The position numbers and the translations under genes are program-made. A DNA stretch of 53,676 bases from Bacillota bacterium (GTDB taxonomy: Bacteria > Bacillota > Clostridia > Acetivibrionales > JANLFN01), in NCBI GenBank assembly GCA_030705825.1, contig JAUZPR010000007.1:1-53676 (forward strand), given 5' to 3'. Positions 6,351 through 14,429 of this stretch are shown here, piece by piece. Below the pieces are notes generated by a model. It was not told the DNA's origin, did no database searches, and saw nothing but the letters and a program-made list of their open reading frames with translations. Position 1 is the first letter of the stretch. Each line of letters starts with the position of its first letter.

Positions 6351-7559
6351 TTATCCTTTATCTTCAGTTAAAGTTACACTCAAAGTTAGAGTACTTCCCT
6401 TGCGGTATACCGTAAGCGTTACTACATCACCCGGTTTATGCTTGCTCATCTGGGCTTCCAGATCGCTGAACGAAGTTAGCGCTTGTCCGTTAAACTTGGT
6501 TATTATGTCTCCGCTTTTTACACCTGCTTTATCAGCGCCGCTCAGTAAGGTAACCTCCTGGACCAAAACTCCGTTGGGTAATTTGTTGACCTTGGCAATC
6601 TGGTTATTATATCTGGTATCAATAGATATTCCTAGCAATGGCCTTCCCGGTACATATTTATTGGTTATAAGTTGATTTGCAATCTCTTTTGCGGTATTTA
6701 TGGGTATTGCAAATCCTATGCCCTCAAAACCGGTCTCTTCAATCTTTGCAGAGTTGACACCTATGATCTGTCCCTGTGAGTTAATAAGGGCTCCTCCGCT
6801 GTTACCCGGATTTATTGCGGCGTCAGTCTGAATCAGCTTCATCTGGCTGTTGCCTTCTCCTTCGATTGTCCTGTTCAATCCGCTTATTACACCTGCAGTA
6901 ACCGAACCCATAAATTCCAGTCCTCCGGGGTTGCCTATAGCCACTGCCAACTCTCCAACCTTGATTTTATCCGAATCACCCAATTCCGCTACCGGCAGAT
7001 CTGTTGCATTAATCTTGATTACCGCAAGATCGGTATTGGAATCTCCACCTATGTACGTTGCCTTATATGGGGTATTCTGCTGGTTTGGAAGATATACATC
7101 AATCCCACTGCCGCTGCTAATTGCTTTTGTTGACTTATTAATGGCATCCGAAACTACATGGAAGTTAGTCAATATGTATCCGTCATTCCTTATTATTATT
7201 CCCGATCCTTCATCAGAACTTTGATTCTGTCCTGAAAAGAAATCGTTGCTTACAAATTGAACACTTATACCTACTATTGAAGGGCTCACCTTATCGGCTA
7301 CATTAGTTACAACAGATTCAGGCTGAGTAATGTCTGACAGCTTAGTATATATATTACTGTCCGAATTCTGAACGGAAGCCGTCTTTGCTGCGGGTAATGC
7401 ATTAGATTGGACAATTGTCTCCGGCTTTACGAAAGAAAATATGCCAAACGAAATAATCGATCCGATCAATCCGGCGGCAACAAGCTGTGTAAATTTCAAA
7501 AACCCCTTTTTTCTGTCTTTCTTCTTTTCAACAACAATATTATTCTCTTCTAATAACAT
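6351..7559 (-). CDS. htrA: HtrA/DegP-like membrane-anchored serine protease with PDZ domain
   Basis: 402 residues. A short basic cytoplasmic tail is followed by one membrane anchor (about residues 25-45) and a linker. The S1C trypsin-like domain carries the triad His134 (TNFHVV), Asp177 (NTDLAV) and Ser254 (GNSGGA). One PDZ domain occupies about residues 305-395 (GVKSGDIITKFNGQ). It should degrade or refold damaged proteins at the outer face of the membrane. The ATG at 7559 is about 11 bases from GGAG; a nearer ATG is out of frame and stops quickly. The gene is transcribed alone. Its length and single PDZ match HtrA-type proteins of Firmicutes. Confidence 0.93.
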   Translation of the reverse strand: MLLEENNIVVEKKKDRKKGFLKFTQLVAAGLIGSIISFGIFSFVKPETIVQSNALPAAKTASVQNSDSNIYTKLSDITQPESVVTNVADKVSPSIVGISVQFVSNDFFSGQNQSSDEGSGIIIRNDGYILTNFHVVSDAINKSTKAISSGSGIDVYLPNQQNTPYKATYIGGDSNTDLAVIKINATDLPVAELGDSDKIKVGELAVAIGNPGGLEFMGSVTAGVISGLNRTIEGEGNSQMKLIQTDAAINPGNSGGALINSQGQIIGVNSAKIEETGFEGIGFAIPINTAKEIANQLITNKYVPGRPLLGISIDTRYNNQIAKVNKLPNGVLVQEVTLLSGADKAGVKSGDIITKFNGQALTSFSDLEAQMSKHKPGDVVTLTVYRKGSTLTLSVTLTEDKG

Positions 7560-7811
7560 TCATTTAACAACTCCTTTCGGTAAATATCATAAGTTTTCAT
7601 AATCTTTTTATTAAAGTATAACTTTCAAATTTGTACTAACTATGAAAAAATTATTAAAATTTTATTAATACAAAAATATGCAAAAAGTATCTAAAACAAG
7701 CCTGGAACGCCTGTTTTATTTCCCTTGACTTCGATTTACCCTATTTTTCAATATAGTTTGATTAAAGTAGTTTATCTTCTTTTATCTGAGTTTTTCATTT
7801 AATTACTTGAT

Positions 7812-7840
7812 TTGACACACAAATGTAATAGATATATAAT
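7812..7840 (+). promoter_or_regulatory. Consensus sigma-A promoter of the riboswitch-P60 transcript
   Basis: TTGACA at 7812..7817, exactly 17 bases, then TATAAT at 7835..7840. Both hexamers are perfect. The start of transcription should lie near 7847. Confidence 0.85.
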
Positions 7841-7894
7841 TTTTAACGTTCACAGTCATTGCGATTTAATCAAAATTTAATCAAATCGTAATGA

Positions 7895-8016
7895 ACATGA
7901 AGGCTGAATCCCCCTTGTAAGGGGTACGGAGGAACCAGTTTAATGGGGCTAGTCCATCCATAAGGATGGTAGGGTGATCCTATTACCCGAACCCGTCAGC
8001 TAACTTCGGAAGCTAA
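7895..8016 (+). promoter_or_regulatory. c-di-AMP riboswitch (ydaO-yuaA class)
   Basis: The leader shows the conserved blocks of this class in order: CTGAATCCCCC, GGGGTACGGAGGAACCA, ATGGGGCTAGTCC, TAGGGTGATCC, then CCCGAACCCGTCAGCTAAC and TTCGGAAGC. The following gene is an NlpC/P60 wall hydrolase, the usual target. In the known cases c-di-AMP binding lowers expression. I see no clear terminator, and the ribosome binding site begins within 10 bases of the 3' end, so control may be translational here (inference). Confidence 0.93.
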
Positions 8017-8029
8017 ATAGGAGGTTGTT

Positions 8030-8950
8030 ATGAGTAAGTTTAAAAAATTCCTTCCAATGGGCACCTATTGTGCAGTTTTTGTAACACTCTGCTCAATATT
8101 GGCCTATACTCCAGTCAGTTCAAGTTCGGGAGTACCATTACAGAATGCTGTGGCGGTTGCATCTTCCGGAGATATTAAAACATCATCCGACATAGATCCA
8201 ACTACACAGGCAGTACCTAACCAGGCTGAGATTTACCGTAATTCGGTACTGGCCAGCCGCAGCGAAGAAGATTTATTCTCGGAAATTGAGGATGACAGTA
8301 TAATTGCTGCTATCAACGACAACAATGTTAACGTAAGAAATTACCCTGATACTGAGCATGCCGTAGTAAAACAGCTGAGCAAGGACGATACGGTTACTGT
8401 ACTCACTAAATACAAAGACTGGTTTAAGGTACAGGTCTCAAATGATATTATTGGATGGGTTAACAAGAAATTATTGGACTTTAATGATACTAAGGAATAT
8501 GAAAGTGCAAACAGTTTAGTTGCTTCAATTCCCATAGAAAAACCTGATTACATAGCACCCGTTATATCGAAAGGTCAGCAGATAGTTGCTTATGCCAAAA
8601 AATTTCTGGGTGTAAGATATGTCTGGGGCGGCACTACTCCAAGGGGCTTTGACTGTTCAGGTTTTGTAAAATATGTATACAGCCATTTCGGAGTGGGCCT
8701 TAACAGAGTTGCTTCAGATCAAGCTACACAGGGCTATAAAGTTTCCAGAAGCAACCTGAAACCGGGAGATCTTGTTTTCTTTGATACAAACGGCGGACGC
8801 AATGATATATCTCACGTAGGGATCTACATTGGAAACGGGAACTTCATTGAAGCATCATCAAGCTATTCTCACCATAAAATAATAGTCGCAGATATGGATA
8901 GCGGTTCTTATGCACATCAGTTTATGACTGCAAGAAGAATATTCAAATAA
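8030..8950 (+). CDS. SH3b + NlpC/P60 peptidoglycan endopeptidase
   Basis: 306 residues. N-terminal hydrophobic export segment (about 12-30), then a Ser/Thr-rich linker. A bacterial SH3 domain lies at about 93-150 (NVNVRNYPDTEHAVVKQL... GWVNKKLL), and a C-terminal NlpC/P60 domain at about 183-306 has catalytic Cys209 (FDCSGF) and His262 (SHVGIYIG). It should cut the stem peptide of peptidoglycan outside the membrane. GGAGG is 5 bases from the ATG. Expression is under the c-di-AMP riboswitch, linking wall hydrolysis to turgor and cell-wall signalling. A strong terminator follows. Confidence 0.95.
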   Translation: MSKFKKFLPMGTYCAVFVTLCSILAYTPVSSSSGVPLQNAVAVASSGDIKTSSDIDPTTQAVPNQAEIYRNSVLASRSEEDLFSEIEDDSIIAAINDNNVNVRNYPDTEHAVVKQLSKDDTVTVLTKYKDWFKVQVSNDIIGWVNKKLLDFNDTKEYESANSLVASIPIEKPDYIAPVISKGQQIVAYAKKFLGVRYVWGGTTPRGFDCSGFVKYVYSHFGVGLNRVASDQATQGYKVSRSNLKPGDLVFFDTNGGRNDISHVGIYIGNGNFIEASSSYSHHKIIVADMDSGSYAHQFMTARRIFK

Positions 8951-8961
8951 CACATATGGAT

Positions 8962-8996
8962 AAAGTCCACTATATTAAATGTAGTGGACTTTTTAT
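8962..8996 (+). terminator. Rho-independent terminator after the P60 gene
   Basis: Stem AAAGTCCACTA/TAGTGGACTTT followed by TTTATTTT. Confidence 0.9.
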
Positions 8997-9057
8997 TTTC
9001 AGTAAATTATATCCTCGGTACCTCAAAAAGTATTATAATTAATTCTTTAAGATGTAG

Positions 9058-9672
9058 CTATTTCAGTAGTGGAAGATATAAGTTACTCGATATGAAACTC
9101 AGCGCCGGCAATAGAAGCAAGCTCCAAGCGTAAACAGCAATAAAGGCTCCTATTTTATTTCTTCCTTCCAGCTTGTAAACAACTCCGGCTCCCCGGACTA
9201 TTATTGCGCAGAACCAGACATTAACCAATGTATCAAGTACACTCGGCGAATAGGTATAATCTGTTGAACCGCTTCCTCCGCCACCAAGTATTATTGATAC
9301 AATGTTTATAAGTAATATTAATACATTGGCAGCTGTATAAATCTTTATAAGTTTTACCAGATTTCCACCGCCGGATATGCTTACATCCTTCTTTGAAATT
9401 CTATTTAATAAATCACCTAATGGTTTACAAAACAAAAATGCATCAATCAATCCAAGAAAAATAATAAAAGCAGTTGAAACTAATATGTTTGTAGTTACTA
9501 CCGAACTGCTTTTACCGGTAAAAAGCTTATGAGAATTCTGAGAAATATAAGGAAGCAGGTCGTTTATCCCAACCAGAATAAAGGCTATGTATAAGGTACT
9601 TCGTTTACTTTTTATACCTTGATAGAAGCTCTTTGGCAGTAAAAAAATATCAAGCAGCTTAAGTTCGTTCAT
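9058..9672 (-). CDS. Multi-pass membrane protein, Yip1-like
   Basis: 204 residues with about five hydrophobic helices (about 28-48, 62-85, 112-132, 145-165, 178-200). The N-terminus (LKLLDIFLLPKSFYQGIKSKRS) and the overall helix pattern resemble bacterial Yip1-domain proteins, whose function is unknown. A Gly-rich loop (GGGGSGST) precedes helix 4. The start at 9672 follows GAGGAG; a TTG one codon upstream is ignored. Not obviously linked to its neighbours. Confidence 0.6.
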   Translation of the reverse strand: MNELKLLDIFLLPKSFYQGIKSKRSTLYIAFILVGINDLLPYISQNSHKLFTGKSSSVVTTNILVSTAFIIFLGLIDAFLFCKPLGDLLNRISKKDVSISGGGNLVKLIKIYTAANVLILLINIVSIILGGGGSGSTDYTYSPSVLDTLVNVWFCAIIVRGAGVVYKLEGRNKIGAFIAVYAWSLLLLPALSFISSNLYLPLLK

Positions 9673-9834
9673 CAATAATCTCCTCTATTGCTAACCATAA
9701 CAAAAATAGAATCTAAAACCTGATAATTTGAGATAACATAATGAAAGATTCATTAAATATAATATATCTTTACAAGCCCAAAATCAATTGCATTGATAGG
9801 ATTGCCGGAAATGTCCGTAGAGCCGGATCTCTTC

Positions 9835-9870
9835 ATTAAAAGCAAAAGCCGGGATAAATATTCCCGGCTA
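9835..9870 (-). terminator. Terminator downstream of the spoIIE gene pair
   Basis: Stem AGCCGGGA/TTCCCGGCT (9847..9869). T-rich sequence follows on both strands, so it may be bidirectional. Confidence 0.7.
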
Positions 9871-9883
9871 TAAGTTTTTTTAA

Positions 9884-10228
9884 TCAGAATAATCTGGACA
9901 GTACAAATATCAAAAACGCAACACTGCAAATAAGTACAATATTTATAACCACATTGGTTATAAACTTCCTCTTAAGCTTATTTGGCCTTTTAGTAGGATC
10001 TATAATATTTATACCCCTGTTTTTGCATTCACATATGTAGTTATTGATAATTGATTCTGCTTCCTTAAGCAGGAATTCATTATCTTTCTTTTTTCCTTTT
10101 TTTATTTCTACTGCCTGGGTATTGTCTCCTGAAGGAGCAGGATCGGTTTTTAATATTAAAATAGCCTCTTCAATAAAGTTTGATGGAATATCTTTTATTA
10201 CAACTATTTTTCTTGTATTTCCATTCAC
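9884..10228 (-). CDS. Small tail-anchored membrane protein downstream of spoIIE
   Basis: 114 residues from a GTG start with GGAGG 8 bases upstream; the longer frame up to 10291 has no such signal. The N-terminal half (RKIVVIKDIPSNFIEEAILIL) is predicted soluble, a Lys-rich middle follows (EIKKGKKKDNE), and a single C-terminal transmembrane helix lies at about 90-110. It starts 75 bases after the spoIIE stop with no terminator between, so it may be co-transcribed and used in sporulation (inference). No family recognised. Confidence 0.6.
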   Translation of the reverse strand: MNGNTRKIVVIKDIPSNFIEEAILILKTDPAPSGDNTQAVEIKKGKKKDNEFLLKEAESIINNYICECKNRGINIIDPTKRPNKLKRKFITNVVINIVLICSVAFLIFVLSRLF

Positions 10229-10302
10229 ATTACAAATCCTCCGAAAAATGTATTCCCTATTATTTTTTCTAATTGAATGGAAACTATACAAGAATATTTA
10301 AA

Positions 10303-12711
10303 TTATATTCTTTTCCATACCTTGGCAACTACTACCATCATATCATCGACAGGCCTACCTCCTGAGCTTCCATATGCCTCATCAAGTATCCTGTCAGCTA
10401 TCTCCTGGGGATTTGTGCTGGTTATACTCTTTATGACACTTACAAGGTCCTTTTCTTCAGTCTTGCAGTTTCTCAGAGAATCTATGACCCCGTCAGTAAC
10501 CATTATTACAAAATCCCCACTGTTAACTTTTTTATGCACCAGTTCTACTTCAATATTACTTAGTATTCCTACAGGCAACGAGGCTGATTTAACAGTCTCA
10601 ACAACGTCACTACCTTCTCTTTTAATATATGTAGGTACTGCACCTATTTTTACAAATTCCACATCTCCTTTATAAAGATCAATTATTGACATATCAATAG
10701 TGGAAAATGAATCGTCACTTGATTTTAGAACCAAAATAGAATTAATTAATTTTATTGTAGTATCCTTATCAAACCCGGATTCCATGAACTGTTCCAGAAG
10801 GTTTACAGTTGCTTTGCTCTGTACAGAAGCCCTTTGCCCGGAACCCATCCCATCGCTTAAAGCAAGTATATACCTTCCATCACCGGTATTCATGAAAGTA
10901 TAGCTGTCTCCTGATACTGCATCATCATACATTGACATTTTTGAAACACCTGTAGTAACTCTGAAAATTTCCTCTTCAACAAGTCTTAGGGTACAGATGT
11001 CATTCCTTGAAGAGTAGCTGCACTCTCCTATTTCTTTTACCATCTTTCTACCGACAATTCCTGTAACAACTTTTTCTATATTACTGACGCACACTCTTTT
11101 ACCCCCGCAGCCTTTGTGGAAAATCGTGATTTCGTACTTTCCAAACTTATTTTCTAATACAATTACTTGACTTGCCTTAATACCTGCTCCATTCAATTCC
11201 CCAAGAATCACGTCTTCTATATCACTTCTAAAATGTATTTCAGTATTGATTTCAGAAGCAAGATTGTATATTACCTTTGACAATCCCTCCAATTGCTGTG
11301 ATATCAGATTTCTACTTTCGCCGATTTTACTTTTCCAGACCATGTCAATTCTGAAAATTTCATAAATATTATTGACCTCTTCAGCAAATTCACAGATTCT
11401 CTCACACCTTTCAAGGAAATAGTCCGGAATATCGGACTGTTCGATCCTGCCTTTACTATCAAGCTTTTCAACTATTTTGAACATAACCTGGTATGTATTA
11501 TAGAAATTTCTGTCCCAGCAGTACATGCAAAGACTGCAGTTCTTACAAACCTTATCTGCCACCCTGTCAAAAAGAGAAGATATATCCTGTTTATCAGTAA
11601 CAACTTTTGTTTCTGAGATTTCTCCAAATGTTTTTGATAATTCCTTAAACGCATGTGCAAATTTATTAAGCCTTTCTATTGTTATTTCTCTGATTTGTGA
11701 TGTATATGTCTTATTCCCCTCGGCAGCCCCACTTCCCCTTCTGAAGTTACCTGTAAGCATTTCTATGACTTTCTCTGGTATAATAAAGAAAATGATCACT
11801 CCGACTATAATTTCCTTAAGATATATCAATACTTCTATGGAGCCGTTCAGATAGAGGGTAATTATAGTATTGCCAAGAATAAAACCGACTACTGAACCAA
11901 TTTTACCAAGATTACGAAAAACCCCTGAAAGAAGACCGCAAAACGCATATGATGCTATAACAAAAGGCGTAACTGATGAAGACATACTTACCATGAGTCC
12001 CATGGTAACACCAACAGCAGTACCGGCACCTGAACCGCAGTTATAACTTATTAGCAGTACACAAACAACAGCCATAATATTTTTTATATTAAATCCTAAA
12101 AGGATAATATTATTAAATCCAGCCAATGCAAGTGATGCCAGAATTGCTATACTGACTATTTCTTCATTAGTATAACTGTATTTTCGCTTATTACCAAAAA
12201 TAGAAGGTACTGCATTTAAGAATATAAATACAAGCGCGAATGCCACAAAACCCTGAAGAAAGTTTTTCAAAACATCATATAGAAGAAAGCCCTGCAGGTA
12301 TGTAGTAAGCAGCGCAGGGACAAGTACACTTCCAAAAGCAATAATGGAATATCTAACATTAATATTTGTTTTATTATTTCTGAAAGGTATATTAAATGCA
12401 TTAAAAAGAAGCATTGCAGCTATTGTAATATATATCTGTTCACCTGCACCACCCGTAAACATACCAAATATTATTGCTACTGCCAATAGCATCCTGTTTA
12501 CACCTAAACCGTTTACAGCAGCATACAAGGGTAGACCAAAAGGCATCATTCCCCCGAATAAAGATGCTCTTCCCAAAAGAAATCCAAGTACTAATAGAAT
12601 AATATTGTTTTTTGAAAAAATACTTTTTAAGAGTCCCTTTTCACCGACATTCAACTTTAAGTCTGCCACACCTAAATTTCTATGATATGGCTCTATTTCT
12701 GTTTTCATCAT
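10303..12711 (-). CDS. spoIIE: Stage II sporulation protein E, PP2C phosphatase
   Basis: 802 residues, typical for SpoIIE. The N-terminal third (about 30-320) has roughly ten transmembrane helices. A cytoplasmic regulatory region follows (about 330-590) with a Cys cluster CKNCSLCMYC. The C-terminal PP2C domain (about 600-800) carries the metal motifs ALSDGMGSG, VTDGVIDSL and DDMMVVVAKV. In Bacillus it dephosphorylates SpoIIAA to activate sigma-F in the forespore and also acts at the polar septum. A GGGGGG run 5-6 bases before ATGATG is the ribosome binding site. The promoter has an unusually wide spacer (see 12758..12791). A tRNA operon lies upstream. Confidence 0.97.
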   Translation of the reverse strand: MMKTEIEPYHRNLGVADLKLNVGEKGLLKSIFSKNNIILLVLGFLLGRASLFGGMMPFGLPLYAAVNGLGVNRMLLAVAIIFGMFTGGAGEQIYITIAAMLLFNAFNIPFRNNKTNINVRYSIIAFGSVLVPALLTTYLQGFLLYDVLKNFLQGFVAFALVFIFLNAVPSIFGNKRKYSYTNEEIVSIAILASLALAGFNNIILLGFNIKNIMAVVCVLLISYNCGSGAGTAVGVTMGLMVSMSSSVTPFVIASYAFCGLLSGVFRNLGKIGSVVGFILGNTIITLYLNGSIEVLIYLKEIIVGVIIFFIIPEKVIEMLTGNFRRGSGAAEGNKTYTSQIREITIERLNKFAHAFKELSKTFGEISETKVVTDKQDISSLFDRVADKVCKNCSLCMYCWDRNFYNTYQVMFKIVEKLDSKGRIEQSDIPDYFLERCERICEFAEEVNNIYEIFRIDMVWKSKIGESRNLISQQLEGLSKVIYNLASEINTEIHFRSDIEDVILGELNGAGIKASQVIVLENKFGKYEITIFHKGCGGKRVCVSNIEKVVTGIVGRKMVKEIGECSYSSRNDICTLRLVEEEIFRVTTGVSKMSMYDDAVSGDSYTFMNTGDGRYILALSDGMGSGQRASVQSKATVNLLEQFMESGFDKDTTIKLINSILVLKSSDDSFSTIDMSIIDLYKGDVEFVKIGAVPTYIKREGSDVVETVKSASLPVGILSNIEVELVHKKVNSGDFVIMVTDGVIDSLRNCKTEEKDLVSVIKSITSTNPQEIADRILDEAYGSSGGRPVDDMMVVVAKVWKRI

Positions 12712-12757
12712 TTGTACCCCCCGGTTTCGATTCTGGATTAATTTGACTGCAGAGAAG

Positions 12758-12791
12758 ATTATATTCCCAAGGCCTGTAAAATATTTGTCAT
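12758..12791 (-). promoter_or_regulatory. Candidate Spo0A-type promoter of spoIIE
   Basis: On the minus strand: ATGACA (12791..12786), 22 bases, TATAAT (12763..12758). Some Spo0A-activated sigma-A promoters, including spoIIE and spoIIG of Bacillus, have 21-22 base spacers. The sequence over the -35 (TTTGTCATT on the plus strand) partly resembles a Spo0A box. Confidence 0.4.
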
Positions 12792-13006
12792 TTTAGGAAT
12801 CAACAGCTTGAGAAGTTTATGACAGGTAACGCCAAAACATACCGGAAGGTAAAATTTGATTTAAAATTGAATTAAAACTAGCTATTACTTATTTAAGTTG
12901 AAAACAGTGAATTTATAAAGAAAATTTGTTGTTTTAAGTCTAAAACTTTTTTGAGAAACCGTATTAAGATTATAAAACCTAAATCGGACATACTTCATTA
13001 AATAAA

Positions 13007-13044
13007 AACAAAAAACGGTCTGATATAATCATATCAGACCGTTT
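13007..13044 (-). terminator. Terminator of the tRNA operon
   Basis: Near-perfect stem ACGGTCTGATAT with its complement (13014..13042), followed on the minus strand by TTTTTTGTTTTT, immediately after tRNA-Val. Confidence 0.9.
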
Positions 13045-13120
13045 TGGTGGGCACTATAGGGCTCGAACCTATGACCCCCTGCTTGTAAGGCAGGTGCTCC
13101 CCCAGCTGAGCTAAGCGCCC
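13045..13120 (-). tRNA. tRNA-Val(TAC)
   Basis: Acceptor GGGCGCT/AGTGCCC, anticodon loop CTTACAA (anticodon TAC), T loop TTCGAGC, encoded CCA. Last gene of the tRNA operon. Confidence 0.95.
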
Positions 13121-13127
13121 AAATTTC

Positions 13128-13203
13128 AGTTAATAGATTATAGATTATAGTAAAAACTTTAAATCTAAAAAAACTATTAACTATAATCTATTATCTATTA
13201 ACT
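13128..13203. repeat. Long inverted repeat in the Val-Glu tRNA spacer
   Basis: A 24-base arm (13128..13151) is repeated inverted at 13180..13203 with one mismatch and a 28-base loop. Very AT-rich (TTAATAGATTATAG). Confidence 0.75.
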
Positions 13204-13210
13204 GCCTTTA

Positions 13211-13286
13211 TGGTGACCCGTAGGGGATTCGAACCCCTGTAGCCGCCGTGAAAGGGCGGTGTCTTAGGCCGCTTGACCAACGGGCC
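13211..13286 (-). tRNA. tRNA-Glu(TTC)
   Basis: Acceptor GGCCCGT/ACGGGTC, anticodon loop CTTTCAC (anticodon TTC), T loop TTCGAAT, encoded CCA. Middle gene of the tRNA operon. Confidence 0.95.
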
Positions 13287-13295
13287 ATTAACATA

Positions 13296-13365
13296 GTTGG
13301 AGGTCAGATGCAAGGTGTCAAAATTTATAGCAGGTTATTCCAACCTCTTACATCTAACCTCCAAC
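13296..13365. repeat. Inverted repeat in the Glu-Met tRNA spacer
   Basis: GTTGGAGGTCAGATG (13296..13310) is repeated inverted at 13351..13365 with one mismatch and a 40-base loop. It is unrelated in sequence to the spacer repeat at 13128..13203. Confidence 0.7.
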
Positions 13366-13372
13366 ATGAACA

Positions 13373-13449
13373 TGGTAGCGGCGGTCGGATTTGAACCAAC
13401 GACACTTCGGGTATGAACCGAATGCTCTGGCCAACTGAGCTACACCGCC
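13373..13449 (-). tRNA. tRNA-Met(CAT), probably elongator
   Basis: Acceptor GGCGGTG/CGCCGCT, anticodon stem TTCGG/CCGAA with loop TTCATAC (anticodon CAT), encoded CCA. It lacks the three G-C pairs typical of the initiator anticodon stem. First gene of the operon. Confidence 0.9.
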
Positions 13450-13465
13450 ATGTGCGTGCTTATAT

Positions 13466-13495
13466 ATTGTAGCAAAAAGGTTGTTACTTAGTCAA
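13466..13495 (-). promoter_or_regulatory. Sigma-A promoter of the tRNA operon
   Basis: TTGACT (13495..13490), 18 bases, TACAAT (13471..13466), about 16 bases upstream of tRNA-Met. Confidence 0.75.
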
Positions 13496-13568
13496 GAGAA
13501 AAATCATTTATTTATTATTAAATTATATTCCTCTATTACCAGTCTAAACCGCAGGGTATACATTAAAG

Positions 13569-13601
13569 GAGTCCGGTACTTAAAATTACCGGACTCTTTT
13601 T
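13569..13601. terminator. Hairpin terminator between the zinc-ribbon gene and the tRNA operon
   Basis: Perfect stem GAGTCCGGTA/TACCGGACTC. A TTTTT run follows on the plus side and a weaker CTTTAATG on the minus side, which is the side used by the gene at 13628. Confidence 0.65.
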
Positions 13602-13627
13602 AATGTATTTATAATTATAATTATAGA

Positions 13628-14257
13628 CTATTCTATCTTTTGCCCGCAGTTTACACAAAAATCATTTCCCGGCGTAACACTCGAACCGCAGTTGCTACAG
13701 AACCTGGGCGGATCTTGATTAATATAAACAGGATTGTCCGCTCGTATATTAGTTACAGGTTTTGAATAAATGGAGTAAAAAATATAAGCAGCAGTACCTG
13801 CAAATCCAAGTAATATAAGATAGAAACCAATATTATATCTTACTTGCAGCAAAGAACCCGAAAGTACGGAACCCAATTCTGAGGACTCTGATTTAGACTG
13901 TCCGCTTATATTTATTGTTGAAAGTATAGTGCTGATAAGACCTAATACAGCCATTACTCCTGACAATAACAAACTTTTTCCCTTCTTCATGAAAGTAACT
14001 GCAAGAGCTACAATACCCGCTAAGAAAGCAAGAAGTACAAAGAATTGCGGTCCATAACCACTTGAAGTGCCTGATGATCCCATATCTCCAAGTCCAAGGT
14101 TATCAGCTATATGATACTTTCCGCCAAATACAAGATTTAGTCCGCTAAAGGTTTCAACCGGTTTACCGCTGCAGGAAACTGTTACAAAAGGTAAGAAGAA
14201 ACATACCAGTACAATTATCAGGATAACTCTAATTATAGTTTTCTTTGAGCCAGACAT
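13628..14257 (-). CDS. Membrane protein with C-terminal zinc ribbon
   Basis: 209 residues. Four predicted transmembrane helices (about 8-27, 72-88, 95-113, 140-160), a periplasm-side loop after helix 1 containing a conserved-looking CSGKPVETFSGLNL, and a C-terminal zinc-ribbon FCSNCGSSVTPGNDFCVNCG (two C-x2-C pairs). It resembles the zinc-ribbon-tailed membrane proteins common in clostridia; function unknown. Separate transcription unit from cbpA. Confidence 0.7.
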   Translation of the reverse strand: MSGSKKTIIRVILIIVLVCFFLPFVTVSCSGKPVETFSGLNLVFGGKYHIADNLGLGDMGSSGTSSGYGPQFFVLLAFLAGIVALAVTFMKKGKSLLLSGVMAVLGLISTILSTINISGQSKSESSELGSVLSGSLLQVRYNIGFYLILLGFAGTAAYIFYSIYSKPVTNIRADNPVYINQDPPRFCSNCGSSVTPGNDFCVNCGQKIE

Positions 14258-14360
14258 AATCTACCCCCTATATGCATTTTACTGATTTAAGCAACAAGAC
14301 TATAATACCATATATATCTGTGCTTATAAACACAATACTCCTATCTTTCGTCTTAATTCG

Positions 14361-14400
14361 CAAAAAAACAAACCTGCAGGCTTAGCTACAGGTCTGTTTT
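14361..14400 (-). terminator. Terminator of the cuaABC-cbpA operon
   Basis: On the minus strand, ACAGACCTGTAGC pairs with GCCTGCAGGTTTGT, then TTTTTTG. It lies about 30 bases after the cbpA stop. Confidence 0.8.
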
Positions 14401-14429
14401 AACTGTACATATTATAACTTGTAATATTA

